From Lutraria lutraria (lineage: Eukaryota > Mollusca > Bivalvia > Venerida > Mactridae), in contig OZ026848.1 of the NCBI GenBank assembly GCA_964023205.1, forward strand, positions 29,623,912 to 29,687,911: DNA of 64,000 bases. Reading direction: 5' to 3'. A model generated the notes under the pieces. That model was given only the letters and a program-made list of their open reading frames with translations, had not been told where the DNA came from and made no database searches. The position numbers were made by a program, and so were the translations under genes. This document shows, piece by piece, positions 1-10,497 of this stretch. Each line of letters begins with the position of its first letter. The stretch's first letter is position 1.

Positions 1-138
1 ATATTTGTGTTTCGTGAAGCTATGTTGCACATACATAAATTATTACCAAGAGTCATTTCCCATTTAAATCAAAACAGGGGCGTATGAAATGTGAAATAAA
101 GCAAAATTTAATAGGGCGGCAAGGAGCAAGGTGTGGGA

Positions 139-1000
139 GCACACTGTAAGGAAGGATAGACAAATAAGAGTGTAAACTGTTAGGAAGGAGAGCCAAATAA
201 GAGTGTAAACTGTTAGGAAGGAGAGACAAATAAGAGTGTAAACTGTTAGGAAGGTTAGACAAATAAGAGTGTAAATTGTAAGGAAGGTTAGACAAATAAG
301 AGTGTAAACTGTTAGGATGGTTAGACAAATAAGAGTGTAAACTGTTAGGAAGGAGAGACAAATAAGAGTGTAAACTGTTAGGAAGGAGAGACAAATAAGA
401 GTGTAAACTGTAAGGAAGGAGAGACAAATAAGAGTGTTAACTGTTAGGAAGGAGAGACAAATAAGAGTGTAAACTGTTAGGAAGGAGAGACAAATAAGAG
501 TGTAAACTGTTAGGAAGGAGAGACAAATAAGAGTGTAAACTGTTAGGAAGGAGAGACAAATAAGAGTGTAAACTGTTAGGAAGGACAGACAAATAAGAGT
601 GTAAACTGTAAGGAAGGTTAGACAAATAAGAGTGTAAACTGTTAGGAAGGAGAGACAAATAAGAGTGTAAACTGTTAGGAAGGTTAGACAAATAAGAGTG
701 TAAACTGTAAGGAAGGTTAGACAAATAAGAGTGTAAACTGTTAGGAAGGAGAGACAAATAAGAGTGTAAACTGTTAGGAAGGAGAGACAAATAAGAGTGT
801 AAACTGTTAGGAAGGAGAGACAAATAAGAGTGTAAACTGTAAGGAAGGTTAGACAAATAAGAGTGTAAACTGTAAGGAAGGTTAGACAAATAAGAGTGAA
901 CACTGAAAGGAAGAAGAAACAAATAAAAGTGAGCACTGTAAGGAAAGAGAGACAAATAAGAGTGCAAACTGTAAGGAAGGAGAGACAAATAAGAGTGAGC
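139..1000. repeat. 33-bp minisatellite, subfamily A
   Basis: A tandem array of a 33-bp unit whose core reads gtaaactgttaggaaggaga followed by gacaaataagagt; about 26 copies. Units differ mainly at two places: tgttagg versus tgtaagg, and aggagagac versus aggttagac. Because 33 is a multiple of three and the unit lacks stops in several - strand frames, long repetitive reading frames arise by construction and should not be read as genes. Near 900-1000 the units become irregular and grade into subfamily B. Copy number is approximate. Confidence 0.95.
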
Positions 1001-1716
1001 AGATACACAAGAGTGCAATCTGCAAGGTGTAAGAGACAAATCAGAGTGTGAACTGCAAAGTGTAAGAGACAAATAAGAGTGCAATTTGCAAGGTGTAAGT
1101 GACAAATAAGAATAGACACTGCATAGTATAAGAGACAAATAAGAGTGCACACTGCAAGGTGTAAGTGACATAAATAAAAGTGCTCACTGCAAGGTGTAAG
1201 AGACAAACAAGAGAGAGCATATTGCTAGGTGTAAGAGACAAATAAGAGTGTACACTGCAAGTTGTAAGTGACAAATAAGAGTGCCCACTACAAGGTGTAA
1301 GTGACAAATAAGAGAGCATATTACAAAGAGTGAGAGAGAAATAAGAGTGCAAACTACAAGGTGTAAGTGACAAATAAGAGTGTGCACTGCAAGGTGTAAG
1401 AGACAAATAAGAGTGTGCACTGCAAGGTGTAAGAGACAAATAAGAGTGTGCACTGCAAGGTGTAAGAGACAAATAAGAGTGTGCACTGCAAGGTGTAAGA
1501 GACAAATAAGAGTGTGCACTGCAAGGTGTAAGAGACAAATAAGAGTGTGCACTGCAGGGTGTAAGAGACAAATAAGAGTGTGCACTGCAAGGTGTAAGAG
1601 ACAAATAAAGAGTGCAAACTACAAGGTGTAAGAGACAAATAAGAGTGCACATTGCAAAGAGTAAGGGAGAATTATGAGTGCGAACTGCAAGAGACAAATA
1701 AGAGTGCAAACTACAG
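1001..1716. repeat. 33-bp minisatellite, subfamily B
   Basis: The continuation of the preceding array with a second 33-bp unit, gtgcactgcaaggtgtaaga followed by gacaaataagagt. Both subfamilies share the half gagacaaataagagtg and differ in the other half. Seven or so units at 1378-1600 are nearly identical, while the flanks (1000-1370 and 1600-1716) are degenerate with length changes. This is the pattern of recent local amplification inside an older array. Confidence 0.93.
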
Positions 1717-1810
1717 TAGGGAAATATGACAGCAATTTCAATGAGGGTCAAATGATCATAATTCAAAACTAACCCTGTTGTGAGACTGAAAGATCTACAC
1801 CTTTATGCTA

Positions 1811-2500
1811 AAAGTTAACAAACAAGAGGGCCAAGATGGCCCATGATCGCTCACCTGAGAACAAAGGCGCTATAATTAATGACCAGGTAATATAGTTTTC
1901 ATCTGTTATTACCCATTTTTACATAGATTTTGAGAACAAAACCAACAATGTAGGTATAATACTGTTAAACAAGCTAAAACGTAGCAAATTTTCTAATCCA
2001 AGGGCCCATAACTCTTAAAGTTGTGGTCGGATTCCACCAATAACTGAACTTGTCCAAGACAGTAAGGTAATACACATTCATTGTAAATATTATTAGGATC
2101 GGTGACTAAATGAAGGCGCTAGAGTGTAAACAAGCTAAAATATAGCAAATATTCAAAGTCAAGGGCCCATAACTCTTGGCGTACTGGTCCGATTGCGCCC
2201 ATAATCGAACTTGTCCAAGATCTTTTAATTATACACATTTGAAAATATGATTAAGATTGGTGAATAAATCAAGGTGCTAGAGTGTAAACAAGCTAACTAT
2301 AGCAAATTTTGTAATTCAAGGGCTCATAACTCTAGAAGTTATCGTCCGATTTTGCTCATAATCGAACTTAGCCAAGACAATGTGGCCATATACATTGTGA
2401 GCAAGCTTAATCATGATTGGTTAAGAGCTGTGGATGCTAGAGTGTAAACAAACTAATTGTGGCGGGACGCCGGACATTCATCGATGAATCAGGTGAGCTA
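1811..2500. repeat. Dispersed repeat with three ~165-bp internal units
   Basis: Starts with aacaagagggccaagatggc and gctcacctgag, and ends with caggtgagctaaaa, so the ends carry a short inverted repeat (GCTCACCTG / CAGGTGAGC). Between them lie three diverged direct repeats of about 165 bp (roughly 1970-2120, 2125-2285 and 2290-2455). Each contains caagggcccataactct, then a gaactt(g/a)(t/g)ccaagac segment, then aaggcgctagagtgtaaac. I recognise the ends as resembling a very common bivalve repeat, from memory only. It probably represents a non-autonomous DNA transposon; no protein is encoded. Confidence 0.75.
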
Positions 2501-3660
2501 AAAATCAAATCAACAGATAAAATAATGCACATAGGGAAATAATCAGAATAAACCAATTAGCTGAATGCCTTGTTTTGACAGAAATAGTAATTCCTAGGTT
2601 AATTGCAGTGTTCCTAATGTCAAGAAAAAAATACAGTTTAAATATGAGGCAAAACATTTTGATTCCAAGACATTTAGAAAATTGATGTTATTATTTAAAA
2701 TCATTCTGGTAATTTGAGTGTTTTTTTTTTTTTTAAAAACTCACGCGAGTTTCTCAGGATGAAGTATTCTCAGAAACAAGGAAGATGTTTTTTCTATCAT
2801 TTCCAGAAAATGTGTCATTTCATTTGGGAACATGTTACCAAATATGGATTTAGTGGCACAATTAAGATGATTATTTCTACAGTAAAAAATGCTTGTAGTG
2901 AACTTAATACAGTAAAGTGCATGCAGATGAATCCTCAAATGTCATGGGAATGTCCGAAAATTGCGACATTTCACACTGTTCAAACTTTCACATCTTTTGT
3001 TTATGTGAAAAAGTCACGAAAATAACACGTAATTATGTAGCTTTTTAAACTTTTGGCAACAGTAATTAATCAAGGAAGTTTTTTGTAGACACATTTTGGC
3101 TCAGACTGCTACTAGTTCTTAAGCATAAAAAATCTTGCTAATGGTATCAAATACTAACTTACAAGAGTCTTGTCCAGTTTGGGTTTTTTGTGATTTCAAA
3201 ATCGGTTGTACACTAATATTGTACTGGAAGAATACATTCAAAGTGTACAAAAATGAATGACTCGTAGCATTTTCTTTCAAATTGTATTGTTGTTATTAAT
3301 GTATGATTATAAACAAATAAGACCTTGCATATTTGTAAATCAGACAAGAATTTTGTCCATAAATGTACAAACATTTCATATTTAAACCTACTTGCGGACA
3401 CAAATTCCTTTTCAAATAATGGAAAACAAGATTTGCAAGTGTAAAAACTGCTATTTTAGCAAAGAAATGGTTCTGAAACAACTCAAGTCCCTTAAAAGTT
3501 CTCTTAAACCATAATTTACCTTATTTAACACAAAGTCATGCTGGTGACAATTAGGGCTGTGTGCCTATAATAAGCCAAATCAATTATTGATTAATACAAA
3601 TTGATTTTCAACTAAATGCACACATTTGGCTGCTGTTAAAACCATTGGATCTTTCATTTC
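2501..3660. other. Intergenic or intronic stretch, nothing recognised
   Basis: AT-rich unique-looking sequence. Short reading frames on both strands (about 100 aa at 2714-3025 on + and shorter ones on -) begin in a T-run or have no recognisable domain, splice context or protein-like composition. I see no supported gene or repeat here. Confidence 0.5.
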
Positions 3661-3663
3661 AGT

Positions 3664-3840
3664 GGGTTTAATGCTATTTTTCAATGATGTTTCAGTTACT
3701 TACAGTGGCCGGTTCACCAGACCTGAGTTTTCCTGGAAGGTTTAAGTTAGAACTGGTTAAAGTGAAGCCCAGGAGAACCGGTAAGGTGAAACAGCTACTG
3801 TATCATGACTGAAATATAGTTGAAAAACAGCATAAAACCA
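3664..3840. repeat. Head-to-head inverted pair of SINE tail segments
   Basis: The left arm, about 80 bp (gggtttaatgctatttttca then ttcagttac and ggttcacc...tttcctgg), matches the conserved 3' half of the tRNA-derived SINE seen at 40095-40340. The right arm is the same segment in reverse complement (cccaggagaaccgg ... gttgaaaaacagcataaaacc). The two arms form an imperfect foldback with no tRNA-like head on either side. Confidence 0.65.
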
Positions 3841-4744
3841 TGCTGACTTAGATGAGTGTTAGATATTATGTTCCAGACAAGTCTAGTCAAATTTATGCTG
3901 AAGAATTGATAACAAATATACACAAATAAAATACTTGAGAGCAATTTAATATTCTTTTCTTTCCCAGCATATGCAATATTTATTCATCATTAAATTTTTG
4001 CAAGTGAGATGAACTCAAAGAGTGACAAGTGACAACAAGGAGTATATTAAACAGACAGCAAGAGAAATATCAACAGAAAAGTGACAAATGAATAGAAAAT
4101 TCTTCAGAAAATGAGAAATTCGAGATTAAATGATACTTCAACATGCAACTTAAAGGTAATCACTCAGATTTTATCGAGGGAAATCAAATACATCTCTGAA
4201 TATAATTGACTTTCATTGCACTCTGTAAAACACTTAGAATAAAGCCTTTTTCAAATTTAATTCATGGCATGAATGACAATAAGGGTAAAACTTTTCGACT
4301 GAAAAAATAATTAACCATTACTATATGAAACCTGAGTAAGATTCCATACATGAATTATTCATTATTTAAAAGCACTCATACGCAGCTCTGAAACATTCAA
4401 CACATTTTTCATAAAAATGATGATTGTCACACAATAATCATATTTAAAAAACACAAGGTCTCTTCAATATGGTACAAAAGATCAGAGCTAGTTTTTGAGC
4501 TAAGTGCTGACATGAAATAAACAATGATTGACACTAATTGGAGCAAATATATCTCTGCGAGCTGAGATCAATAAATAAATGAACTTCAATGTTCAACAGA
4601 ACATAATCCATATGACTTGTATAGGTTACAGTGCAAGTTAAGGTGTTCTTGGAAAGTAAGAAAGCAAAAAGGAGTGTATTAAAAATATGGCCATTACAAA
4701 TGTCTAAATTACCATCTTAGCTAAGATATGTCTATGATATTGTC
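3841..4744. other. No feature recognised
   Basis: AT-rich sequence without a plausible exon, RNA gene or repeat shared with the rest of the window that I could detect by eye. Confidence 0.4.
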
Positions 4745-4759
4745 CTCATGAATTTGTTG

Positions 4760-4920
4760 AACAGCCCCTGGATCTATACAGTCTGATGACCTAATGTTAC
4801 AAGGCACAATATGAATATGTTATTACCATTCAGACATTCTTGATACTTCAGGCATGAATGCTTTAAAATGCAATTTCTCTGGCTTTCTACTTTAATGTGA
4901 CTTTCCCCGGGGGGGGGGAT
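4760..4920 (-). repeat. Dispersed repeat with G/C homopolymer, copy 1
   Basis: Read on the - strand this matches 7555-7690: both contain agtcacat, agccrgagaaattgcatttt and aaagcattca followed by tcaagaatgtct. The homopolymer next to it is CCCC plus a 10-nt G run at 4909-4918, corresponding to the long G run that starts the other copy. This is a short interspersed repeat of unknown class. Confidence 0.6.
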
Positions 4921-5119
4921 AAAGTATTTACCTTGAAATGTTTCTAAAGGCTCACAGATTTTACTAAAAGCTTTATTTAAAGTGATCTATTTTGTTGGTT
5001 ATAAGCTGTCAATGGCATTTAGTGGAGCGTCTCTTTAAAAGGATGAAAATACAAGTTTTCGAACACAACCTTATAAGTACGCTATTTGATGCTTGCAAAA
5101 ACACTGAAAATGACATTAA

Positions 5120-5197
5120 TCGAGGGTTCAGCGCAACAGTGTTGTAACTCATATTGAAATAAGAACAAGTTACGACAGTGTTGCGCTGAGCCCTCAA
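5120..5197 (-). mobile_element. 78-bp foldback element, copy 1
   Basis: Two arms of about 30 nt (outer part TCGAGGGTTCAGCGCAACA on the left; the right arm is its near reverse complement ending GCGCTGAGCCCTCAA) flank an 18-nt spacer, catattgaaataagaaca. The same 78-nt structure occurs at 20245, 21866, 26927 and 48250. This copy is in the reverse orientation relative to those at 20-27 kb. There is no coding capacity; it is probably a minimal MITE. Confidence 0.85.
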
Positions 5198-5244
5198 ATT
5201 TTGAATCATCTAAACTGGTTTTAAGCTTCGGTCAAAGAAACCAT

Positions 5245-5336
5245 GGTAATGTAATAGGAGGAAAACAATGTACCTGATGCGGTACTTGAACCTGCGACCT
5301 CCTACTTGCAACTCAGATGCTCTAACCAGTACTAAC
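5245..5336 (-). repeat. tRNA-Ala-like SINE A, - strand copy
   Basis: The reverse complement reads as a tRNA-like head with A-box-like gttagagcatctgagttgca, then gtaggaggtcgcaggttcaa, followed by the tail tacattgttttcctcctatt. It aligns along its length with the better preserved copy at 39858. The acceptor half is degraded, so this is a SINE and not a functional tRNA gene. Confidence 0.75.
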
Positions 5337-5337
5337 C

Positions 5338-5475
5338 CTTCAACAATGAGTCGGTAACTTCTCCATATATGGAGAAAAATCAACATTTTTGTCAAATTTT
5401 CATAGACCAGGATTCAAACCCGAGTCAACAGGTAACAAGTTAATAGCATACTGGATCACAGCTGTGGCCACACAT
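5338..5475 (-). repeat. SINE B fragment (tRNA-Thr-like family)
   Basis: Contains the family's central block, cttctccatatatggagaaa followed by tcaacatttttgtcaaattt, then a decayed B-box-like ggattcaaacccgagt and a decayed A-box region near ctgtggcca. The order matches the full copies at 23010-23225 and 40095-40340 on the - strand. Confidence 0.65.
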
Positions 5476-5594
5476 AAAATGAGATGATTAATTATTTTAG
5501 CAAATTCGAGTGTAGTAAATATTGCATGATGTCAGAGAACAATTTAAACCAATGATTTTAAAAACAAACAATAAAACTATGATTAAGAACTTAC

Positions 5595-5742
5595 ACACTG
5601 GCCATAGAAAGTACCCACAATTATACAGACAATAGTGGTACCAGTCCTTGGGTTCCTTCGCCTTTTTTCCTTGTCCTTCAGCACCCTCCCCTTTCCTGCC
5701 ACGAATTCGCACAGGTTTGGGGCTACGGTGCTTTTGACTCAT
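5595..5742 (-). CDS. Candidate first coding exon, unknown protein
   Basis: On the - strand an ATG at 5742 opens 49 codons plus one base, ending at a strong donor gtaagt (GT at 5594-5593). The N-terminus is basic and low complexity (begins MSQKHRSPKPVRIRGRKGEG, with a KKAKEPKD stretch), followed by an aromatic and Cys-containing segment with WYHYCLYNCGYFLWPV. The local base composition is richer in G+C than its surroundings, which fits a 5' exon. I do not recognise the product. Later exons would lie toward the left edge, and none was convincingly found. The stretch could also be a chance frame; an upstream 5' UTR is plausible but unproven. Confidence 0.4.
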
Positions 5743-5899
5743 GACAACCTCTTACGTCCTCCGTCAAATTTCGGTACTTTTCATACATTCCTTACACGGA
5801 AAACATTGTTAAATCCAAAGATACGATCCAACGTTATTTTTCTCAACACTAAATGTGACAACGCACCATCAGAAAATTACCGATATATCTAAATCAACT

Positions 5900-7550
5900 C
5901 CTACAACAGACCAATGCATTAATATCGCAACAGTAATTTTCAATATTAAGATGAGAAAGACAATAAAAGCGGCTATGAATGATCTATTCTTAACCTATAG
6001 GCAACATAAAACTGTGCTTCCAATTCTAGAGAAATCAATTCTATATTTCTTAAGTAATCCTTCGCATTTATCAGAAAACAATGCTATCATCTGACAAAAA
6101 TCGTTTGCTGTAGGTATAACAATCATAGTATATGAATTCTCCTAAAATCTCCTCATAGATTTTATATTTTTCATAAATATGTGAAAAATATTAATTTTGC
6201 CATTTGATATTTATTATTTCATAGGCTCCTAATTTCTCACATTTTTCCTCACAATTCCACTTAGGACTTCCGAATTAAATTGACAAATCAAGCTGTGAAA
6301 TATAGTTCTTCTTTCAGAACGACATACCACTGGATTTAATAAGCAAAATTATATGTTGACACGAAAATGAAACTGAATTCCATCATGAAAGTATTCTAAA
6401 AATAACATTATGAATATATTCATTCAGAAACGCAAATTCTGCTATATTCAGACCGACATCGGTAAAAGCATCTGTCACATGTAATTAACAAGCATGAAAT
6501 ACCAAGAATTAAATCGTCCCCGCAAGCTATATGGCAACAATTGTCTATCAACATCACCTATTTAAATCCATAATGATGATTATCAGTAAGCACTAAACTC
6601 AATAATCAAATTCAATAGATTCTTCGATCTCTTGTATTCACTCTCCAGTATGTCAGAATGGTCAGTCCTGTCCATGTCAATACACACACTAAGCTCATAT
6701 TATAATACATACACGGAATTCCATGTAATGGACAAATTTTTTTCTGGGGAGAAAATCTGTCATTGACCTTCTTTCTCAGCGGTATTATCATTGATTATAC
6801 ATAGATTAGGAAGCCAAGAGAATCTAAATGACACCAAGCTACTTTTGTAACCTTGATAATGTTTTCAAAGAAATGGTCGCAACAGTTGGATCTAATATTT
6901 ACGATCTCTCGTTTCAACATCGCATCAATTCTGTTATTGTCATCAAGGTAATTAATTCTCTGAATCCAAACAGCGCAATAAAAACAATTATTTAATCAAA
7001 CAAGCATCTTGTTCTAATCAAGTACACCACACTATTTGCTTCGGTTAAATATTGGAACTACTCCATTTTAGTCCTCATGGAAATTCCAAGTTTGGTGGAT
7101 TGATTGTAAAACTAGTTACCGACTGCTATCCCCTATGAGTGAATGACACCAATATTCCAGCTCAAATTATGGATGTAATTGTAACTATAATTAAATCCTT
7201 CCACAATTTGACTGTGCTTGATTTTTTGTTTTGGAATTAAAGCTTAATGTAATGGTATACTAGAGTTTCCAAGATGGCAAGATAAATCAGCCAACAAACA
7301 GAATACAAGTTGCAAGCTCGGAAATAATATTGATCCAACAGCGGCATTCCAAAACACACTTTGCCTTCTTTAAAAAAAAGCAATATTGAATTTTCTACCG
7401 ACTCTGTGGAGTAGAAAAATGTTTCTGAATGATACTCAGAGCATCTTGATCGTTATGAACTCTTAGGGTGGAAGAGAGCGAATTAATTTAAGTCAATTGA
7501 TGAGGACTTGTTCGCATGTCATTAATTTTACATTACATATAAGAAAATTG
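5900..7550. other. No gene or repeat recognised
   Basis: AT-rich sequence with only short non-descript reading frames. No splice-bounded coding segment or repeat family found elsewhere in the window was noticed. Confidence 0.4.
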
Positions 7551-7554
7551 GTTT

Positions 7555-7690
7555 AAGGGGGGGGGGGGGGGGGGGGGAGTCACATCAAAATAGGAAGCCG
7601 GAGAAATTGCATTTTAAAGCATTCAAGCTTGAAGTTTCAAGAATGTCTTAACAGTAAGTGACAGCTTAATAATTGCTGAAGGTAATAAAC
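7555..7690 (+). repeat. Dispersed repeat with 21-nt G run, copy 2
   Basis: A homopolymer of 21 G (7557-7577) followed by agtcacatcaaaataggaag and gagaaattgcattttaaagc, matching the - strand copy at 4760-4920. The shared unit next to a G homopolymer suggests the run is part of the element. Confidence 0.6.
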
Positions 7691-8324
7691 TTGGTTTATC
7701 GGTTACATAAACACTAAACGAGATTTATTTAGAATAGTGTTTATATTCGCCAATAAAAAATAAAACAGAAGCATCTTTTTCTCCATAAAAAAAACTCAAT
7801 GAATAAGACAGCACAGCATAAAGCTTCTGAAAGTAAAAAAAAATCAATCACTCTGAATGTTGCTTCCCAGCCTAGATGTAATCAAACTTGAGATCAATCT
7901 CTGAGCTCAAATCTTGTATCTTGTCTTTTTATGTTTCGAAGTTAATTATGATCAGACAATAACGATACTATTGACACATTAATCTGACAGAATGATTTAT
8001 CTGTACTTGTATTTAAACATTAATCTGAGCTCTATCTTTTCAACAATAATACTTTGAGAATGGAATCGAGATTTGAGCTCTGAGATTATTCTCAAGTTTT
8101 ATACCTACTTGGCTTGGTTTATTCAAAACCAGTGGTTGCATATATTCTAAGTATTATAAGCACACAGTAGAAATCTGCTGATTACAGTTTCAAACTTGTG
8201 ACTTCTGGTTCCTATATTGTGTACCCTTAAAACCAAGAGGTAGAGAGTAACAGACCATCTGAAAACTTCTAATGTAAGTTTGTTTGTTATGGGTCCAATT
8301 CCATTTGCCAGCAACACGGGCAAA

Positions 8325-8345
8325 CAGAGAGAGAGAGAGAGAGAG
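8325..8345. repeat. (GA)n microsatellite
   Basis: An uninterrupted run of about ten ag dinucleotides. Confidence 0.9.
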
Positions 8346-8354
8346 CAATTATAC

Positions 8355-8430
8355 ACCTGTCAAATGGTTATTTATACTTGATTATTCATAAAGTATGCAA
8401 GAATAGTTCATGAAAAATTCATGATTTCCA
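8355..8430. repeat. TTCATGAA-box dispersed repeat, copy 1
   Basis: Contains ctgtcaaatggttatttata, then attcataaagtatgcaagaa and ttcatgaaaaattcatga. The same order of palindromic TTCATGAA-like boxes between a ctgtcaa end and a ttcatgaaaa end recurs at 30540, 37520, 42165 and 51355. Confidence 0.6.
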
Positions 8431-9264
8431 TTGGAAGGGATAGGTCTCAGGACCTGCACTTTGTAAGTTCAAACTCTGGACACAGCAAAATTAATGTTCA
8501 CAATGATTTGGTTTAAGACATGGCATAAAATATATGATCTTTAGCTTTCCATAACTGATCATTTATATGGAGAAGTAGATTGATCGTTACTAGCGGAGAA
8601 CAGGGTTAGTACTGATGCAGAACTCAGGATAACTGATTAAGATAACTGCGGATGGTTCCCCGACCCTCTTCCACCAATGACGGGGAATAATAAATGAATC
8701 ATAATCTAACTGATTTTTACTATAAAATGGGCATTTATCATGATTATTTTCAAATAATTTTTGATTACTGTTTATTTCTAAAATGAAAAACAAAGTGTTG
8801 TTTGTTACAAAATCAGTATTCAGGTGGCACATTGTTGAAATTCACACCTTATAAGTTGTAGTAGATATCTAAAAACACTATAAGTAGACTATTTTATGAA
8901 ATTTGTGATGTTTTATACTGGAATATAGATATCTCACTTCCAATTTGAATAAATATATTAACAGGTAAAACTCTAAAAAGGTATAATATTTTATGTTTGA
9001 TGCTTGAAAAGAAAAATATTGTCGCTCAAATAATCAATTATTAATCAATTACTTTCATTGAGATTACCAATTATTATTCAATTACTGAGTAAACCTGTTC
9101 ATCAATATTTTAATTGACTAATGAAAAAGCAAAATACTCTTTAATTTAGTTGATTACTTGTTCAAGTAATTGGCCCCATGTCTGGAAAAAGGAAAAAAAC
9201 AAAAACATTTCCAACAATATCTATGCTTAGCATAACAACTAGTTGACCCTACTGGTGTTTTTTA
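8431..9264. other. No gene recognised
   Basis: AT-rich sequence. The 8440-8500 piece (ggtctcaggacctgcact...ttcaaactctgg) looks like a decayed SINE head but is too short to assign. Confidence 0.35.
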
Positions 9265-9475
9265 GGCTGGTGCCTTGGTCCAACGGTTAGACCGCTGGAT
9301 TTGTAACTCGGCAATCCAAGTTCAGTCCTAGTTCCAACAGGTCATACCTTTCCATGAAAATTCCGACAACATTGTCAATTTTCCTCCCTATGTGGAGAGG
9401 TGGCTGGTTCCTTGCGGAATTTAGTCCAGGGAAAACTTGTTAGGTGAATTGGCCACTGTATATAACAGAAAATGT
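9265..9475 (+). repeat. SINE B, + strand near-complete copy
   Basis: A tRNA-like head with A box tggtccaacggttagac and a predicted loop tttgtaa (TGT, Thr-like), then a B-box-like gttcagtcc. It is followed by the family body: caggtcatacctttcc, then ttgtcaattttcctccctat, gtggagaggtggctggttcc, and cagggaaaacttgttaggtg ending in ggccactgtata. It is diverged from the consensus and has no coding role. Confidence 0.8.
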
Positions 9476-9904
9476 GTTACAAAGGCCCTAAACTCAAATA
9501 AATAGAAACTGGTGCTTTTAGATTATCTACCAGTACTAAGGTGTCCCATAGCTCTTGAAAATGCTATAAATGCATGTCTGATATGCAAGAACATTTTCAA
9601 CATTTCCATTCTCACATTTTCTGCAAACTTGGTACTAGAATAGAACATTTTGTACAAATGTTCTTCTCTGTTCTATGTGACTTTTATTTGAATACATAAA
9701 ATGATAATGGTGCTTCAAAGTCAATACGATAACTCCTCAATTTGCTAAGCTAATACAGAACTGACAATTTATTCCCAAATAATTGCATTAGAGGTGCCGG
9801 CTGCACACTAATTGATCAAATTAAATGCATTAGAGTTCAATAAAGAACAAAAACTGAAGAAATATATGTCAATGCAATTTAACAGAAAACAATTATTGAA
9901 CAGA

Positions 9905-10065
9905 ACAGTTAAACCTGTGCACAAAGGCCACCCTTTGGAAAGACAAAATATGACCTTTATTGACAGGTGGCCTTTATTTAGAGGTCTGCTTGTTCTAAAT
10001 TATCAATGTTTTTTCAAAGAATGACCTTTATTCGGAGGTGGTTGCAAAAGACAGCTTTGACTGTA
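9905..10065. mobile_element. MITE P (CAGTCAAACCTGTG ends), copy 1
   Basis: Starts acagttaaacctgtgc and ends gctttgactgta, an inverted pair. Inside are several related blocks, aaggccaccctttggaaaga, gacctttattgacaggtggc and gacctttattcggaggtgg. Copies or fragments of the family occur at 20073, 23223, 23605, 28105, 31131, 35989 and 52513. Confidence 0.75.
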
Positions 10066-10239
10066 CTATGAACTAAAACTGCCACAAAGTGACTTAAAAT
10101 ACCCCCAACATACCGCCTTTTCACAGATGTATGGCTCCTAGTTGTACAAAATCTGTGCCATAATTGGTGTGATTGCTTGTTATTATAATGACAGTGATCA
10201 GGTAATTTAAAATCCCACAATATATAACTGAAAGACAAG

Positions 10240-10493
10240 CTAATTCATGGCCATTTTAGAGAATTGATATTCAAGTGTGACCATGACCTTGGAGATATTG
10301 ACGTAATTCTTTCACATGACACACCGTCCCATGATGGTGAACAAATGTACCAAGTGATTTTAAAATCTCACGATGAATGACATAGTTATGGCCCGTACTA
10401 GCTCATTTTTTACCTTTGACCTCCAAGCGTGACCTTGACCTTGGAGATATTGACGTAATTATTTCGCATGACACTGCCCCATGATGGTGAACA
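10240..10493 (+). repeat. Bivalve-type dispersed repeat, left part, split by LTR insertion
   Basis: Two tandem related units, each with gaccttggagatattgacgt and catgatggtgaacaaatg; the first continues into taccaagtgattttaaaatc. The second unit is interrupted right after aaatg by the LTR element and resumes as taccaagtaattaaaaaatc at 14095. The pre-insertion sequence is therefore visible in the first unit. Confidence 0.75.
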
Positions 10494-10497
10494 AATG

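Noticed and set aside
53..1766. Long - strand frames of 240-380 codons with 11-residue repeats
   Set aside because: They are products of the 33-bp minisatellite and present in more than one frame. No start or splice context and no recognisable domain.
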